Shown: in pieces, positions 50,946 to 64,000 of the stretch | Layout of the letters: each line of letters opens with the position of its first letter | Numbering within the stretch: position 1 is the stretch's first letter | Assembly: GCA_013398015.1 (NCBI GenBank) | Contig: VZRR01006736.1 | Span: 62,001-126,000, forward strand | Origin: Oreocharis arfaki | Taxonomy: Eukaryota > Chordata > Aves > Passeriformes > Paramythiidae | Length of the DNA stretch: 64,000 bases | Reading direction: 5' to 3' | Position numbers and translations under genes: made by a program | The notes under the pieces: generated by a model | Database searches by the model: none | Told to the model about the DNA's origin: nothing | What the model saw: only the letters and a program-made list of their open reading frames with translations

Positions 50946-50990
50946 AAAAAAAAAAAAACGAAACAAAACAAAAAACCAAACAAAAAAAAC
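50946..50990. repeat. A-rich (AAAAC)n repeat
   Basis: A13 followed by irregular cgaaac, aaaac and ccaaac units. No poly(A) signal at transcript-end spacing was seen upstream. Confidence 0.9.
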
Positions 50991-53900
50991 GCAGCTCATG
51001 AGATTTAATTAATGCTAAAATACTTAGTAAAGACAGGTACAGGGAGGAAGGATCATTACCCTAGTTTATCCACATTCAAATACACTTTCTGAGGTCCCCA
51101 AGTTCAAATCAAAATTAAAAAGAAAGGACCAGTCAGTGAAAATGCATCTAGCAAGAGAACTGCTGGGAAAAGGAAAGAGATGAATTAGTGTTGTTTGGAA
51201 ATATTTTATTTTTTTCTTTTTTAATCAGAAAATAGCACTGAAAACAGCATCTGAAAACTATGAGAAGACGTGGCTTTAAGTGTATTTTTTAAAGAAATGC
51301 ATGTATGTACTAAGTTTTAAAGATGACCATCATAAACTTTATTACTGGGAGGACACTCATTTTAAATTAATAATACTTATTTTTATTTAGAAATTTAATT
51401 TTCTATAATTATTATCAGCTAATTTTACCTACGTTTTTTAAGGGCGTTTTTCTATTTTACCAAAAATGTCTGAGAAGTTACCTAACTTTTAGGAAAGTCT
51501 GAGAAGCAGACATTTTCCCCTTTCAAATTTCAGTTTTTCCTAAGTGTGAGTAAAACTTGATTTACAAGGAAGGTCCAACTGATGAAATTTTATCCATCAG
51601 GGATAAAGACAATGTGGAGGTCATCCCCTGACAGTGTGGAAACTTGTGCAGTGTTTTAGAAACCTCAATGTACCGAGTCAAGCATTTTCAGTATTTGCAC
51701 ACATGTACTATTTAGCTTGCCCCTCCTGAAACTTTTAGATTTATTTAGACATGTCAAAGACGCTACATAACCTGTGTGACCCTTTTCAAACAATACTGTG
51801 TCCTAAGGAATGATCGTATATGAGAAAAATAAATGGTTTAGGAGTCAACAGAATGAACCGTAAGAGTAGTCGCTGATAGGAGGTGAATAAAGTTTTGACT
51901 GGTCAGAGATGGCAGACATTTTTTCCACAGACAATTTTTTTTTTACATTTTGAATACTAACCTCATCCAAATGTTTAGATGAATTATCTTTTCATGACAA
52001 TTGCCAGAAGGAACAAGCTGAAATAAAACAAATCAACCTCTTGCCATCTTGGAATTCAAACCTATGCATGCTAAATAATTAAGTTTCAATTAACTTGGCA
52101 TTGTACTATGACATGTGATAATGTAGAACATAGAAAAACAAAATCCCCATAATCTACCACATTGAATAGAATCATAAAATACTTGGGCTGCAAATTCTTA
52201 ATTAAACTTTAGATTTTTCTGTAGAAAAATATTTGCTTGAAGGAAAAAAATATTAGGAAAAGCATAATTATATTTTCTGAGATCCGCTTGCAAAGCTCAG
52301 CTGAAAAGTTTTGTGGGAAGAAGGTGAGAACCTCTAAAATCCTGCATCTATTCTTTCTGCTCAATGTATAACTTCCACCTGTCTAGACAGGTATTTTTTC
52401 ATCCTTGCAATAAATTTGACATAACCTTATAGCATCAGCTATTTTTACCATCTATTATTTTTGCCACCTACTTATAACACTAATCCTAACAAAACACCAC
52501 CCTACCTGTACCAGTACATTATTTATGCTTCTATGAAAGAAAGAAATGTAGCAAGCAGAATTTCCTCATGTTTGCAAAGGTAAAGCCAGAAGAAAAGGCA
52601 AATACTTATCCCTATACAAGTCTGCATAAACCACAGGAAGAACAGCTTTCATGAGCCACAAAGTGAGCCAGGTCACACTACTGACAATTAATAACTAGCT
52701 GAATAATTTTATCTGAGCTGGTTTGTGTTTCTTCTGCTGTTTTCTGCAATGTGACAGCCTGCAGAAACTCTCAGTACAAGGAGAATGATTGCTAAATGTT
52801 GGATCAGTATCACAAAATGTACTTTTTTGCAAGGTTAAATGAAAACAGAATTAGACTATTTTCCCAGCCCTTGGGACTGAGAATTTATGCAGTGACAGCC
52901 TTGAAACCCAATTTGGATTAACAGAAATAACAAGTGTAGTCGGTGGAGAATTTTGTCCTCAGTGAATGATCAAGAGTTTGTCAGCGACTAAAATCTTTTA
53001 AATACTAACAATTAAAGATATGTTCATTGGATTTTGCATCAAATCCCTGCTGAAGTGGGAAGGTATCTGAACTTGGTCACTGAATTTTAGTTCACCTTTT
53101 GTATTACCTGCCTGATCCTTTGTGTTGTGATTTTATCTTGGTGATGAATTTTCTTTTTATAACATTTAGAGGATGTGGTGGAAAAATAGTGTCAGCTTAC
53201 CATTTAACCTCTTCCTGTCATTCACTCCTATTGCCATTTCTGTACAGATTGCTATTTATCACTGTGGTATTTCATTTTGAATTCTAAATTACATGTATAA
53301 TCAAAAATTAAATGTTATAGTCTTTAAATAAAGAAACTCCCTACATAACCTCTGTGACAGGCTGTAAATGTGTGTCTCTTCCTGAACTCTACTTTGTAGT
53401 TGAAAATTGTCATGAATTCTTTTATGAAGTTTGTGGGAGTAAGTTTCTACAGAAATGTCAATTTGCTGAAATTTAAACTTTCCCCAGATCAAGTTTCAGT
53501 GCAAACATAATCAAGAGGAGATTCTCAACTAAGGATGGGAATTTCTAACTGCAATCAGAAAAAATAATTGGACAGCTAATATAATCGAAAACAGCTAAGG
53601 CACAATGAAGAACCATGGGAAGATGAAGTTCAAATCTTTTCATCAATGATTATTCAATTCTGTAAATATCAGTGGATCTATTTCAAAAAGAGAGCTCAAA
53701 ATGCATATGAGGTGTGAGAAACCAGACTGAAATCCACACTTCATTTTGAATATGACTCTCAAATTCCTGAAGGCACTCTACTACAAAGCAGTCCTGCCAA
53801 AAACTCTTCAACTTTCTCACTTGTACACCTCCAGATCACAGAATATGCAAGAGTATGTCACCACTTAGGCGAGTAGACATCCAGATTGTAATATATTTCA

Positions 53901-54155
53901 CTCACAATTACCAGATATTTCACAGCACTCAAATGGCTGTATAAAGTGACAGCACAAACCAAGTTCTTTAAATTTATAGCTCTCCCATATGGGTACACAA
54001 ACGGGTCTAGAGTTAAGAGTTTGGATTTTTAGTACATTGAGCTACTCCATGGAAAGTCTTTGTTCACACTTCATGATTCATGTTGTGAGATAATTTACAT
54101 CTTCTGCAGACTAAGAAACTACACAATTTTCTGCAGTCCACAGTCTGATTTGATT

Positions 54156-54249
54156 CACTGTGTTTGTGTGTATTTGTATATATGTGTGCACACACATACA
54201 TACCTATGTGTGTACCTATAAACACATATATATACATATACATGCACAC
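54156..54249. repeat. mixed (TG)n/(CA)n/(TA)n low-complexity block
   Basis: gtgtttgtgtgtat runs into tgtgtgcacacaca (self-complementary) and then acatatatatacatatacat. The Cys/His/Tyr-rich peptide of the plus-strand frame at 54160 is a product of this repeat. Confidence 0.9.
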
Positions 54250-55766
54250 GACTTTTCTCAAGTATACCAAAAGATGACAGCAAACATTCTGTGGTTTATG
54301 GTCTGTTTAGATGGGCTTCACCATCTCTCTCTCCCGTTATCCACAGAGGCACAGGGACTATTGCTGGCATATGGAGCAGTGAGTGTTAAGTTCCCTCTGA
54401 TGATATGCAGAACCTCGAGGCAGATACAGAGAACACAGCAGTGTCAGGGGATGCCAAATGAAATTTTTCTTATGGAAACAGCTATGCCATTTCACCTTGA
54501 ACAACCAACAAAGTGTTCACAGAGATCTTTAGCCTGACATCAATTTTTAACTCCTTTCTGTCTTTGCTGAAACTGCCTCATAACAAGGTAGTGGCTCAAA
54601 ACTGATATTTTCTAACGGGTATCAATGAGTACAGTGAACTCCAGAAAGGCTTCTGTCTAAGTAAGGAAGGAATGTAATGTTCAATTATCAAGAAGTTGCA
54701 GCACCATAGAGGATGAAGAGGATAGATACTTCTTCCTGCCATTTATTATGCTTGATATTCCTCACTTTACATCAAGCTTGTATAAATTCTTAAAGCCACC
54801 AAATCTTCCTAATTAAACTATACCAGGTCTGTCAATATTTATTGTCCCTGTGGCCTCTTCTTATATGTGCTGGATTCTTGCTTTATCTGATGTTCATTCG
54901 AAGAAAATGCTGTGGAAAACAATGTAACAAATCATTCTGCTAAAAAATGAGAAATGGGACTCAAGTTCTCATTTCCAATAAGCATCTCAATGATTTTTAA
55001 GTTCATTAAAATTCCCCATAACTGGAGAAAAAAACCTTTTTCTTCCTAGTTCTACAAGTAGTGTGTTTTCACTTTTAGCTAGGCATATTTTCGGTCAAAG
55101 GTCCCAGCTGTAAATAGATTTAGTTCCCTTCTGTCCTTGGTTTCTTGTTTTATTACATGTATACTTTTTCCATTTAAAATAGTGAAATGATGAAGAAATG
55201 TGTGAAAAATATAGATTAAAAAAGAATAAAAGTTCTGAACTTCACTCCTTTCCACATGAATTGGTACCATTGTAGTGCTGTTTAAAGAATTTCTCAATCT
55301 TTGCGATAGTTTGAGATTAAGATATTTGATAGAAGTTTATGTGAGGATTAACAAAAAAAAATAGTTTGCTGTCCATCATGCTTGTTTTTTATCACTCACC
55401 ATCTTGCAATGGAAACCAAAGAAAACTGTTCAAAGCTAGGGATTATAAGAGTGCAAAAATTGGCTGGGACCTACAGAATGACCAGGTCGTAATCATTTCT
55501 CAAGATCTGTAGATTTGTTCCAAGAAAAGGAATTTTTTTTTTCCCCAAAGCCAACTTTTATTGAATCATTCCATCTGGAGTACCTTCTATCCTACAGATC
55601 ATGGCAAGCGTGGGTAAAAATGCAGTACCATCCAGATGAATTTTTTTCATAACAAATTTGAATATCTGAGGAACAGAAAGATGCTAATAAAGTAAAAAAG
55701 ATAAATAATAAAAATGTTAGTGTGCTTGTCTCCTAGAATTTATGGTATGTGCTTTTTCTCTTCTAG

Positions 55767-55876
55767 TGCACTGTGGTGCAAAGTGTGATGGCAGAACACA
55801 CATGGTTCTGCTTGGTGCAGGGGATGAGACTAACAGAAAACAGAAGATACAAGGTTCTCAAGACTGGTAACCACAG
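55767..55876 (+). other. candidate internal exon, unknown
   Basis: A strong polypyrimidine acceptor (gtgctttttctcttctag, AG at 55765-55766) and a near-consensus donor (ccacag|gtaagag, GT at 55877-55878) enclose 110 bases. The first frame is open for 36 codons and reads CTVVQSVMAEHTWFCLVQGM...; the other two contain stops. No domain is recognised. It could be a coding or long non-coding RNA exon, or chance. A weaker internal donor (ctg|gtaacc) lies at 55867. Confidence 0.22.
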
Positions 55877-58800
55877 GTAAGAGACACATTTGCTGTTTCA
55901 CTCTTGCTTAGTTTAATCTAAACTAGTACTTAATCTTGACTGTGTTTGGTAATGTAATCATGTCTTATTTTTCTTTTGAATCTAAAACACTCCGTAGTAC
56001 ATATGAAAACTAGACATTTCTACTGGTACTTTTTGTCCTGAAGGAATAACAGCTTTGATTAATCTAAAAGTGGTTCATGTCAAAACACTCTGGATTAGCA
56101 ATATGATCTGGGAGTCAATATTGCCTCATGTCTGTGTGCCTTTATTACCACATCAATTTTCCCATAATTCTACTGAAAATTTCCATTTCACTTTTAAAGT
56201 ACCACCTCCTTAGAGTGAATTTTAACATGTTTATAGGTCATACTACAGCCATACATATATTTTACAGGTCTATATTTTTTATGTGGTTGCCTCTGTAACT
56301 GCTTGTCACAAAGTCATAATGGAATATTTAAGAATTTTACCAAGCTATAAGAATACTCTTCTGAATGTCTGAACCAGCATTGTTAAAAAGCACAGTTTTA
56401 GTCCTAGGATAATCTATATCAATCATTTTGTAACTGCAGGAAACAAAAGCCATAATGACTGTGCTGCATTTTTGATAACTTGCATAATTTCTGCCTTCTT
56501 GCACACAAAGTACAGTCACAGGGCCTGCTGATATCTTAGGTGACAGCAATGTCCTGCATGGACACAAAATGGATCGTCTGGTAAGCAAACTGACAATTTT
56601 TTCACAACACAGCTATAATGTGATTTGAAATTCAGAAAAACTATTTGTTATTCAAAGCTTTGAGGTCATCTAGTACTTATACTGCCTCAAAATTGTACTG
56701 TCTGTTACTACTGCTCTGGTCCTTTGAAATGCTGGAAGCATTAATCAAAATTCAATTTTTTGTTTTAACCAGATTTCATGGATGAAGTACATCATAGGTG
56801 GAGGGGTTGTGAATTACCTTGCAAAATGGAAATATAAGGTGCAATCTGATCACTATAAATGAGAAAACAGTAATAATTAAAAGTGAACAAAACTTTACCT
56901 TGGATATCAATAATTAATTGAAAGGTCAGTACAATGACTATTTTAACTGAACCATGTAAATAATGGTCTAATACTCCTTTATTTCAAATTAAAAATACAG
57001 TTGATAACTGATATAGAGATGATGAAAAACTGCTTTTACTCCTGAAATTAATGCAAGAGCATCTACTGATTTTACTGGAAACAGAACAGTCATTTATGAA
57101 TTGGATATATCTACAAGGCTATTTGGAAAATCACAAATTTACTCAACCATGAGATATAAAGTGCATACTTCTAATAAAGCCTACAATATACTATTTACTG
57201 TGTTGATACATAAAGATCTGAAATTCATACTTAAACTATTTTGTTAGTAACACCAGGGCAGAATCTCTGAACAAACATATAAAATGTAGCAACTGCCCCA
57301 AAATAGTTTTCAATGTAATCTAGGGCTCTGTCTGACTTTGGGTAAAACTTTTAAGTAGTTCTTGAGATTTGAAAATTCTCACATCATGTACTTAATTGTT
57401 GCCACAGCTGCTGTCTGTCCCAGCTCCCGAGACATTTTGCTGTTATCCTTTCTTTTCTGAAGTAAGACAACTGCTGCGTGTGGAGAAGGGGTGGAAAGAT
57501 GCATTTATAAGCACGACAAAATTTTGCAGTTCACATTTTAGCTGGCTGGTACCACAGCTGTGAGAAAGAGTAAGATGGGAATAGTGCCTGTTAATATCGC
57601 AAATGGGAATCAAGTGCAGATGGGGTACAGCTAACACAGGCAGTGTTGTATCACAAATCCCACTGCAGCTACTCCACTGGGTTGTATTTGCACATGAAAA
57701 GTAAAAGATACTTTCCTGTTCACTCCCTCCATCATCACTCAACCCCATCTGGAATTGTTATAAATATTAGCACACAGAAAATGAATTATTTCTATTTAAT
57801 TTCATCAAAAAGCAGTTCTGCATAGGATTTTGAGATTTTTCCTACAACTTCCAACATTAAAAAAAAATTATATTTCTTTTATTTAAGAGAATATGATAAT
57901 ATTAATAAAATGATTTTTTGGTTATGAAAGCTTATTCAAGGCATTCTTTGGTCTTAAAAAAAAAAGTGACTGATTAAAAGCCTACTGTAAAAGTGACTTC
58001 AGAAGTTTTTAGTAATAATTTTGAGAATTTTTCATTAACCCCAGTTACAGCAATGTTGGAGGAAGAATAACAGGCTGGGTTTAAGTATGGTTGTCTGTGG
58101 ACAATGATATCAAATATAGGTGAAAATTAAAGTCATAATTTGACGAAGTACTTGAATTGGAATGGCCTATTTAGAATCAGAAAAAATCCAAATATTTTGA
58201 GAGAATTTGAAAAGATCCATCTCCAGTCTTTTTAACACTTTTTCTCAGAGACAGCACTTATTATTTCTGATTGCTCTACTTGAATGGTGAAACTGGAAAT
58301 ACACTGTAGCAGCTGAAAATACAAACTGTAGCTAATTGTGAAAATCATGGTAATGAAAATTATTTCTCCTTCTGCATCCACTTCTAAGGAACATTCCTGT
58401 AAATTAGTTATTGAAAAATAATTTTTCTTTAAGTGGTTGTAAAAAAAAAACCTTGATTTTAACAGTTTTGAGTTGTTCTTGAATAACCTGTTCTAAAACA
58501 AGCTTGTCAGTTAAAGAAAAAAAGATATGGTTTTATTTGTAATATGTTGAGGAGCAAAGGACATGAGATAATAGGTTCACTCTGTAGAAGCCGGTGACTT
58601 TTCTATGACATCTCTTGTTAACCTATGCTGCTTCAAGAATGAAATTTCAATTAATTCAACTCAGTTAAAGAATGAAATGAATACCTAACATCACATGCTT
58701 AGGTATAGATGCAGAAACTGGTTTAGATACAGATAGTGATTTCCTGGTGTTCTTTTTTCATTTTCAAACAACAAAAAAAAGAATACAATCATAAATAAAG

Positions 58801-61239
58801 GAGACCTACCCACAAAAGCAGACAGACACCATCTTTAACTTCCGTCTCTGCTATGGAATATTTCCCTCTCAAACCAGTCCACCATCACTTATTTTTTACT
58901 TTAAGGCAGTATATTTTAAGTAGCAATACAAAAAATTCAAAATGCAACATATCTATTTTAGTAAAACAGAGGTTTAGCTCAACATCAAAGAAGCCAGGAC
59001 AATTGTAACATGAGGCAGCATGAAAATCAGAGAATTTTCTTCCTAAATATACTTTTTTGTTTCATCTGTACTGTGATTTCTGCTTAATTTCTCATTAACT
59101 GGGGTTTGCACAGCTCAGAAACAAGCAGTTTCATTAATAGCAGCAACTGAAGGTTAGACTATTTTTTCAAAGTTTTCTCTAAGATCTGCACAAAACTTAA
59201 GAGTGTAATGAAATGCAATGTTGCATTTGCTCCATCTGCCAACTTTTATGTAAAAAGGCTATTGATGGGTGATTATTTTACCTCTTTTTTCCCCCTTCAC
59301 CAATTAGTAACATTTTCAGCTCCCCACCTAAGCTGTAAAATACATGTCAACAAATTCAGTTCATACATCGATAACAAATCTGATGAAAATTTCAGAGGTG
59401 AGCAAAACTGAAATGGAATGTGTGAATAAACAGCATAGAACTGGTCATCCGGAAGTAAAGCAGAAAAAATAACATATTTGAAAACAAAATCACGGAATTT
59501 GGGCAATTATGATTCAAAGCCTGGTTTCCCATTCTTCAGATTGAAGTATGGCATTTGAGGAAATATGGGTTAGCCCTGAAAACTTCAAGAAATTTAGCAT
59601 AGCTGATGACTTATTTTGTAACATCTTCAGAAAGAGTTGCCCGATTATGCTTTTATTTTCTGGTTAAAACCATTCCAGTCTTTCAATAAGGAAAAAACAT
59701 AGGTGATTTGACAAGTCAGCCAACCTAAAATACATAAAACCCATCAAAACATGAGCTCCTGCAATCATAATGTAACCAGACATATTTCAGACTTTTTATT
59801 GTTTGTACATCACTTTTTGAAAAGCGTATGTTCGTGCCCACGTACACTCCTACTAAAGTTATGAGAAGGTCTATCACCAGAAAGAAAGGTCAGAACTGAG
59901 TGTTCTAAAAAGTGCCACACCATTGGATTTGTCCTTATAAGAATGCAAATAAATTATCAGCTCTTCATTTTAGACATATTTAGACAAACAAGATGTGGAA
60001 CTCCTACCCACTGTAACAGAACAAGGTTAAGAAAATGATGCATTCAAGTTTTCCCAAGGCCAGAAGGAGGCTCAAGCTGGATTTCCCTTCTCTGTACCCA
60101 CCCCACAAAAACTTGTGGGATGATGTGAGTGTGTTGGACATATTTCTAGCCCTGATAGTAAAGATTACTCTCATTTTTAATCTAAAACCAAACAATTTGT
60201 TTAGCTTGATGAAGTGATAATCGTAAACATGTTTTCCAGCCACCTCACAGTAAACAGTTGCTACTTAAGGGACAATTTTTGCATTAATCAGGTCATGCTC
60301 TTAGTACAGGACTTCATTCAGCCTGAAAGACACCAAATTTCATGTCTCAAAACAAACTTCTGCAATTCATAGTCTTTCCCTAACGCATTTTTAGACTGGA
60401 AACTTTGTGAATATGGAAATGCAGTTCCTCAGTTTTATGGTCAAGAAACAATAATTTATGTGAGGAAATAAATCTATTTCTCTCCTATCCTAAGTTAACA
60501 AAATGCTTTTGCAGAGGAGAGTCATTGCCCAAAACCAAGATTATGCTCAAAGTAGATACAACCCTATGTACTTTAATTCATTAGTTACATGCCCACAGCA
60601 GAAAATTAAACATGTAATACCTCTCTAAGTTCCTCTGCTTCTTAGACACTAATCTATTATTGGAAACATTACAAGGTGGAAATACCCTTAGAGATTCTAC
60701 CAGCTTACCTCTGATAATGCAGACTTGTTTTTATTGTTATCTTAAAATATTTAAATCCTTGTAAGACCATTCCAAAACATTTCCAAAATGTCAAGTGCTA
60801 CAAAACAACTTTTATTAGTGTATGTGGTAGTCATTGCACTAGCCAGTTATTAAAGGAAAATAAAAAAGGAGCAGGAGGAGACATAGAAAAAAGAATGTAG
60901 TCTCTGTGTTTTGTTTAAGACAGAGACTACACCACACCTCTGCATTCTAGCAAGTTTAATATGTTGTGAAGGTCACATTGGTATTTTCCAGTGCTTTGCA
61001 TTAAATGAATGCTGTACCTTAAAGATCAGTTTTTTAAGTAATGGACTTTCAGTAATCCAGTAAATCTGTTTTGGCACTATGTAAAAATACTAATGAAAAA
61101 TATTATGTTTCTACAAACATTGTTTCTTGCATATCAGACCTTATTTAAATCCAAGACTTCGTATGGTTACAAAAAGTGGTCTCTAAACCCTGAAAAATAC
61201 TCTAGCTTTTCTCCTGCTGATGGTTTTGATCTCCTGTTT

Positions 61240-61400
61240 TGTGTAGCACGATGTCTGGGATCGAGTCCACTGCACGAAGAGCAGACGCCTCCAAGCTGAG
61301 AAGTTTGTCAATCAGCTTTGGTGCACAGTCCACTTTGGACAGAGCCATGTTTGAGTTTACAAAGCTGCCTGCTTGGCCTGCATCTCATCAATCAAGGGGA
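61240..61400. other. CpG-rich patch, open on both strands
   Basis: Four CpGs fall within about 45 bases (61248-61287) in a region that is otherwise CpG-poor. The plus frame around it is open from 61239 to 61523. A minus-strand ATG frame starting at 61350 reads MALSKVDCAPKLIDKLLSLE... for 48 codons to a stop at about 61207. A plus-strand acceptor-like tcctgttttgtgtag ends at 61247. This may be an exon fragment, a conserved element or an unrecognised transposon. No family can be named. Confidence 0.3.
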
Positions 61401-62997
61401 TGGGTCTCCCTGGAAATAACACCAACAAACAAATTTCACTCCTCTCAGCATTATTTTCTACAGCTTGAGATGAGCCAAAGCCTGTCTACTAGAAAATACC
61501 TAACTCTGAGGAAGGAATGGTGAAACTTTTTCATCTCTTTTCCACTTCTACTTTCAAATTCTTGTCAATGTTTTGTTGATTTTGTTTGAGTAGAATGCCA
61601 GAAGTATAAACACAAGAAAAAAATGTTAAACAAAGACACAACCTGCAGCTCAGGGAATCGATCTGCTCTGATTCCTTATGCCATTCTCATATGCCTCCAA
61701 GGTAACAAGCCGGGAAAATGTGTTTTTAGGAAGAGAGACCTAAGAGATGATTAGAAAATATCAATAAGAGAGTGAAGGAATTCTTCCATGTATACAAAAG
61801 TCCTTTAAAGTTCTTGCCTGCAGGTTACGCAGCAGGAAATGTAAAATCAAGCAAATTAATAGAGACTGATTGCATCACAAAGGCATTGCATCATTTCTTT
61901 CAAGTAGTGTGGTGAGCCATAGCAGGCTCTGTGATTTACATGCAGAGCACGTTTTCCTGCTTGCCTTGTTCTGCTTGCTTTGTTACCCATTGTTTGGACC
62001 TCTTTTGTGATGTATTACATAGATTCTGGCAGTGTCACTGCAAGAGCTCCTGGTTTCTCTGAGTGTCACCAAGCATGTTCTGAGAAACATGTCAGCAGGA
62101 CACATTCTAAAGACCTTTTGAAAGCATGGGCATATACATTTGGTCTTCTAAAAAAACATATGAAAAAGTTAAAATGGAAAATGAAATTGCTAAAAAATTG
62201 CAGAAAGGTTTGGCAAAAGGTTTACAAAAATGTTGCATTTTATCACTTGCATACTTCTTCAATTTAATGAGAATAGCGTGATCTAAATTATAATGAATTG
62301 AAATACAATTGTGTTGTGAACAAAGCCAAAGTGAAAAAAAAATTAAAGAAAAACCAAAATTGATAGTAAGCAAACATTTTAACTGTGAGGGTGGGAATTT
62401 TTGGGGCTCAAAAAGCTAGGGCCCACGTGAGGTGACTGGCTCAGTGACTTTCAGTAGTCAAGAATGCACTTTGCTTTCCCACTAGCAGCCTTGATTTCAG
62501 TTAATGTGAATTATACATGCACACAAACAGAATAAGGGTAAGGATTTGAACCAAGTTTTCTTGAAGTGTTACTATCTTTGTCATTTGTATAGGAAATCTA
62601 TATTATTGTCCAGACAATGTCAAACAATAAAGAATGATTATTGTTCTATTGTTCTTTTGTTCTATTTTTGCAAAGCCTTAACCAGTTATTTTAATATCAC
62701 ATGAAAAAGAATTATTTTTGTACTTTCTGTATTCACCTAAGGTAGTTAATATATACTAAAGAAATATTTTTTTCATTGTCATCTGTATTTTTTTGCTGCT
62801 GAGAAACACCAAGTGCATAATTAATTGTCACATTATTTGTCTTTCTCCTAAATCCTTACTAATTCCAGAATATGTTGGTGCCTCATACAGGAAATAATAT
62901 GCATTTGAAATGGTCATGAACCAGGACTAATCTAGAAAGACAGCTGTACCAAGCAAGCTCTCTGCCTCCAGAAGGGGGTAACACTTTGCATGAATTC

Positions 62998-63021
62998 GAA
63001 TTGAATCTGTAGATTCAATTC
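62998..63021. repeat. 24-bp near-palindrome
   Basis: gaattgaatct (62998-63008) and agattcaattc (63011-63021) are exact reverse complements around a central gt. Confidence 0.9.
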
Positions 63022-64000
63022 TATGGTCAATAATACAACTTCATTGAAAAATACTAGAAAATTATTTCTCTGCTGGAGTTTTTTTGCCTTTCTAGAATTA
63101 TATGCAAAACTCTGTGCAAACATGTACTCAGCAGCTTCTCACACAGGTCATCTTGTGAGGGATCGATTCGGGATCTGAATATTAAGCACTCTGCAAAAGC
63201 ACTGCTTGATTTAGGGGATTAATATAGCTCATTGCCAGAAGTCCTTGTCTTTTTCTCAGTGAATAAGAAATTGCTGCTGGGAGAAAAAGGGGTCTGATCA
63301 CCTCTTTTAAGATAGGTTACACGTGCACAGATAGACCCTTGTCTATTTAGTCATTTCAGTGCTTCCTCTACACCCAACAAAAGATTTAGGAGACTTGACT
63401 GCCAGCAATATCTCCTAAGCACAAAATACATAAGTTATTAATCAGTTAAAACTGCTGAATCTTTTTAGGAATTAAGACTTTCCAAGACATAAAACCTGGA
63501 AGGTTTTTATATGGGAAAGAGACAAGTTGCAGTAGTTTACAGAAACATTAAATCATGTAAACATTATTGTCACAATAATTACTATTCCCATTGTAAATAC
63601 TTTTACAGAGTAAATGCACCTCCTGTCACCCATCTTGACCCAGGCTGCTGTTATGTTCAGATTTGTGCCATGCCAGAGGCAATAAAATGACCCCTGCTCT
63701 AAAATCCTTACTGCCTTCATCCACATTATCTGAATTGACTGTTCAGCTTTGAGAACTGCTGTGTCCTTGGTATGTGTTATTTTTATTGGTGTACTATTTA
63801 CATGAACAAACCAAAGTTAATAATGATATTCTGGAACAAGATATACCAATGAAAGAAGTACTAGATGAGAAGACAGAAACTGTCGAAGGGAGAGACTTTA
63901 CATTTTTAAGCATGACTAACAATGTAGTTTTCTTTGGTTCTGATCCTAGTTTGTTTCCTAAGTCTCAGTGCAAGACTGGGAAGGTGAGGAAAAGGAGGGA

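Larger units (their letters stand above)
39773..55766. other. AT-rich non-coding stretch with most of the window's longer microsatellites
   Basis: No gene recognised over about 16 kb. Microsatellites are listed separately. A denser, motif-rich block at 45890-46520 stands out and is discussed as a finding. The string catagaatttcaggaccgg at 42423 and aatagaatcataaaatactt at 52165 resemble CR1 termini but are too short to call. Open frames such as 43592-43858, 49977-50261 and 54160-54537 show no known motif. Confidence 0.55.
55877..64000. other. AT-rich non-coding stretch
   Basis: No gene recognised. A CpG-rich patch at 61240-61400 and a 24-bp near-palindrome at 62998-63021 are described separately. 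Remaining open frames (57443-57748 minus, 59208-59411, 60004-60243 minus, 61980-62267) have no known motif. Confidence 0.55.

Noticed and set aside
52160..52195. CR1-like terminus (aatagaatcataaaatactt)
   Set aside because: Too short, with no further CR1 sequence on either side.
54160..54537. 125-codon plus-strand open frame starting with a Cys/His/Tyr-rich segment
   Set aside because: The first third is translated microsatellite and the rest has no known motif or splice support.
1..64000. tRNA, rRNA, snRNA, mitochondrial insertions and tRNA-derived SINEs
   Set aside because: Looked for by eye (A/B-box strings, cloverleaf-like segments, known mitochondrial words) and none was recognised. 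A covariance-model search could still find degraded copies.

Overview
The window reads as vertebrate nuclear DNA, most likely from a bird. The evidence is the repeats: several CR1 LINE fragments (the dominant avian and reptilian retroposon), a solo LTR of a type I know from birds, a second LTR with the short promoter-to-poly(A) layout of avian ERVK/alpharetrovirus-like elements, low repeat density, an AT-rich and CpG-poor background, and microsatellites typical of vertebrates. No SINE, mammalian L1 or bacterial feature was seen. A 9-base N gap inside a poly(A) run (8459-8467) shows a draft assembly.

I recognise no protein-coding gene. All long open frames are short (138 codons at most) and lie in LTR-like sequence, CR1 copies, microsatellites or unremarkable AT-rich DNA. 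The window is best read as intergenic or deep intronic sequence. Three short intervals (16130-16228, 37419-37547, 55767-55876) have plausible splice acceptor and donor sites around an open frame. They are listed as weak candidate exons on the plus strand, not as genes.

Layout. 1-3 kb: microsatellites and two CR1 tails in opposite orientation. 3.02-3.18 kb: a mosaic of a perfect hairpin, a 64-bp exact copy of sequence at 7.87 kb and a 33-bp exact copy of sequence at 6.22 kb. 8.4 kb: long poly(A) preceded by a poly(A) signal and interrupted by the gap. 10.6 kb: CR1 tail. 13.97-14.58 kb: LTR-like block. 18.25-18.78 kb: CR1 reverse-transcriptase-region fragment. 22.15-23.15 kb: two consecutive CR1 fragments, minus strand. 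27.6-28.03 kb: solo LTR with a probable target-site duplication. 39.35-39.77 kb: ERVK-like LTR, minus strand. 41-55 kb: most of the longer microsatellites, including a 124-bp polypurine tract at 42.66 kb. 61.24-61.4 kb: a CpG-rich patch open on both strands. The rest is AT-rich sequence in which I see no gene.

The most unusual signal is the 3.02-3.18 kb mosaic. It looks like a templated insertion or template-switch event, or alternatively an assembly chimera from a circularised 1.7-kb fragment. No coordinated gene system is present.
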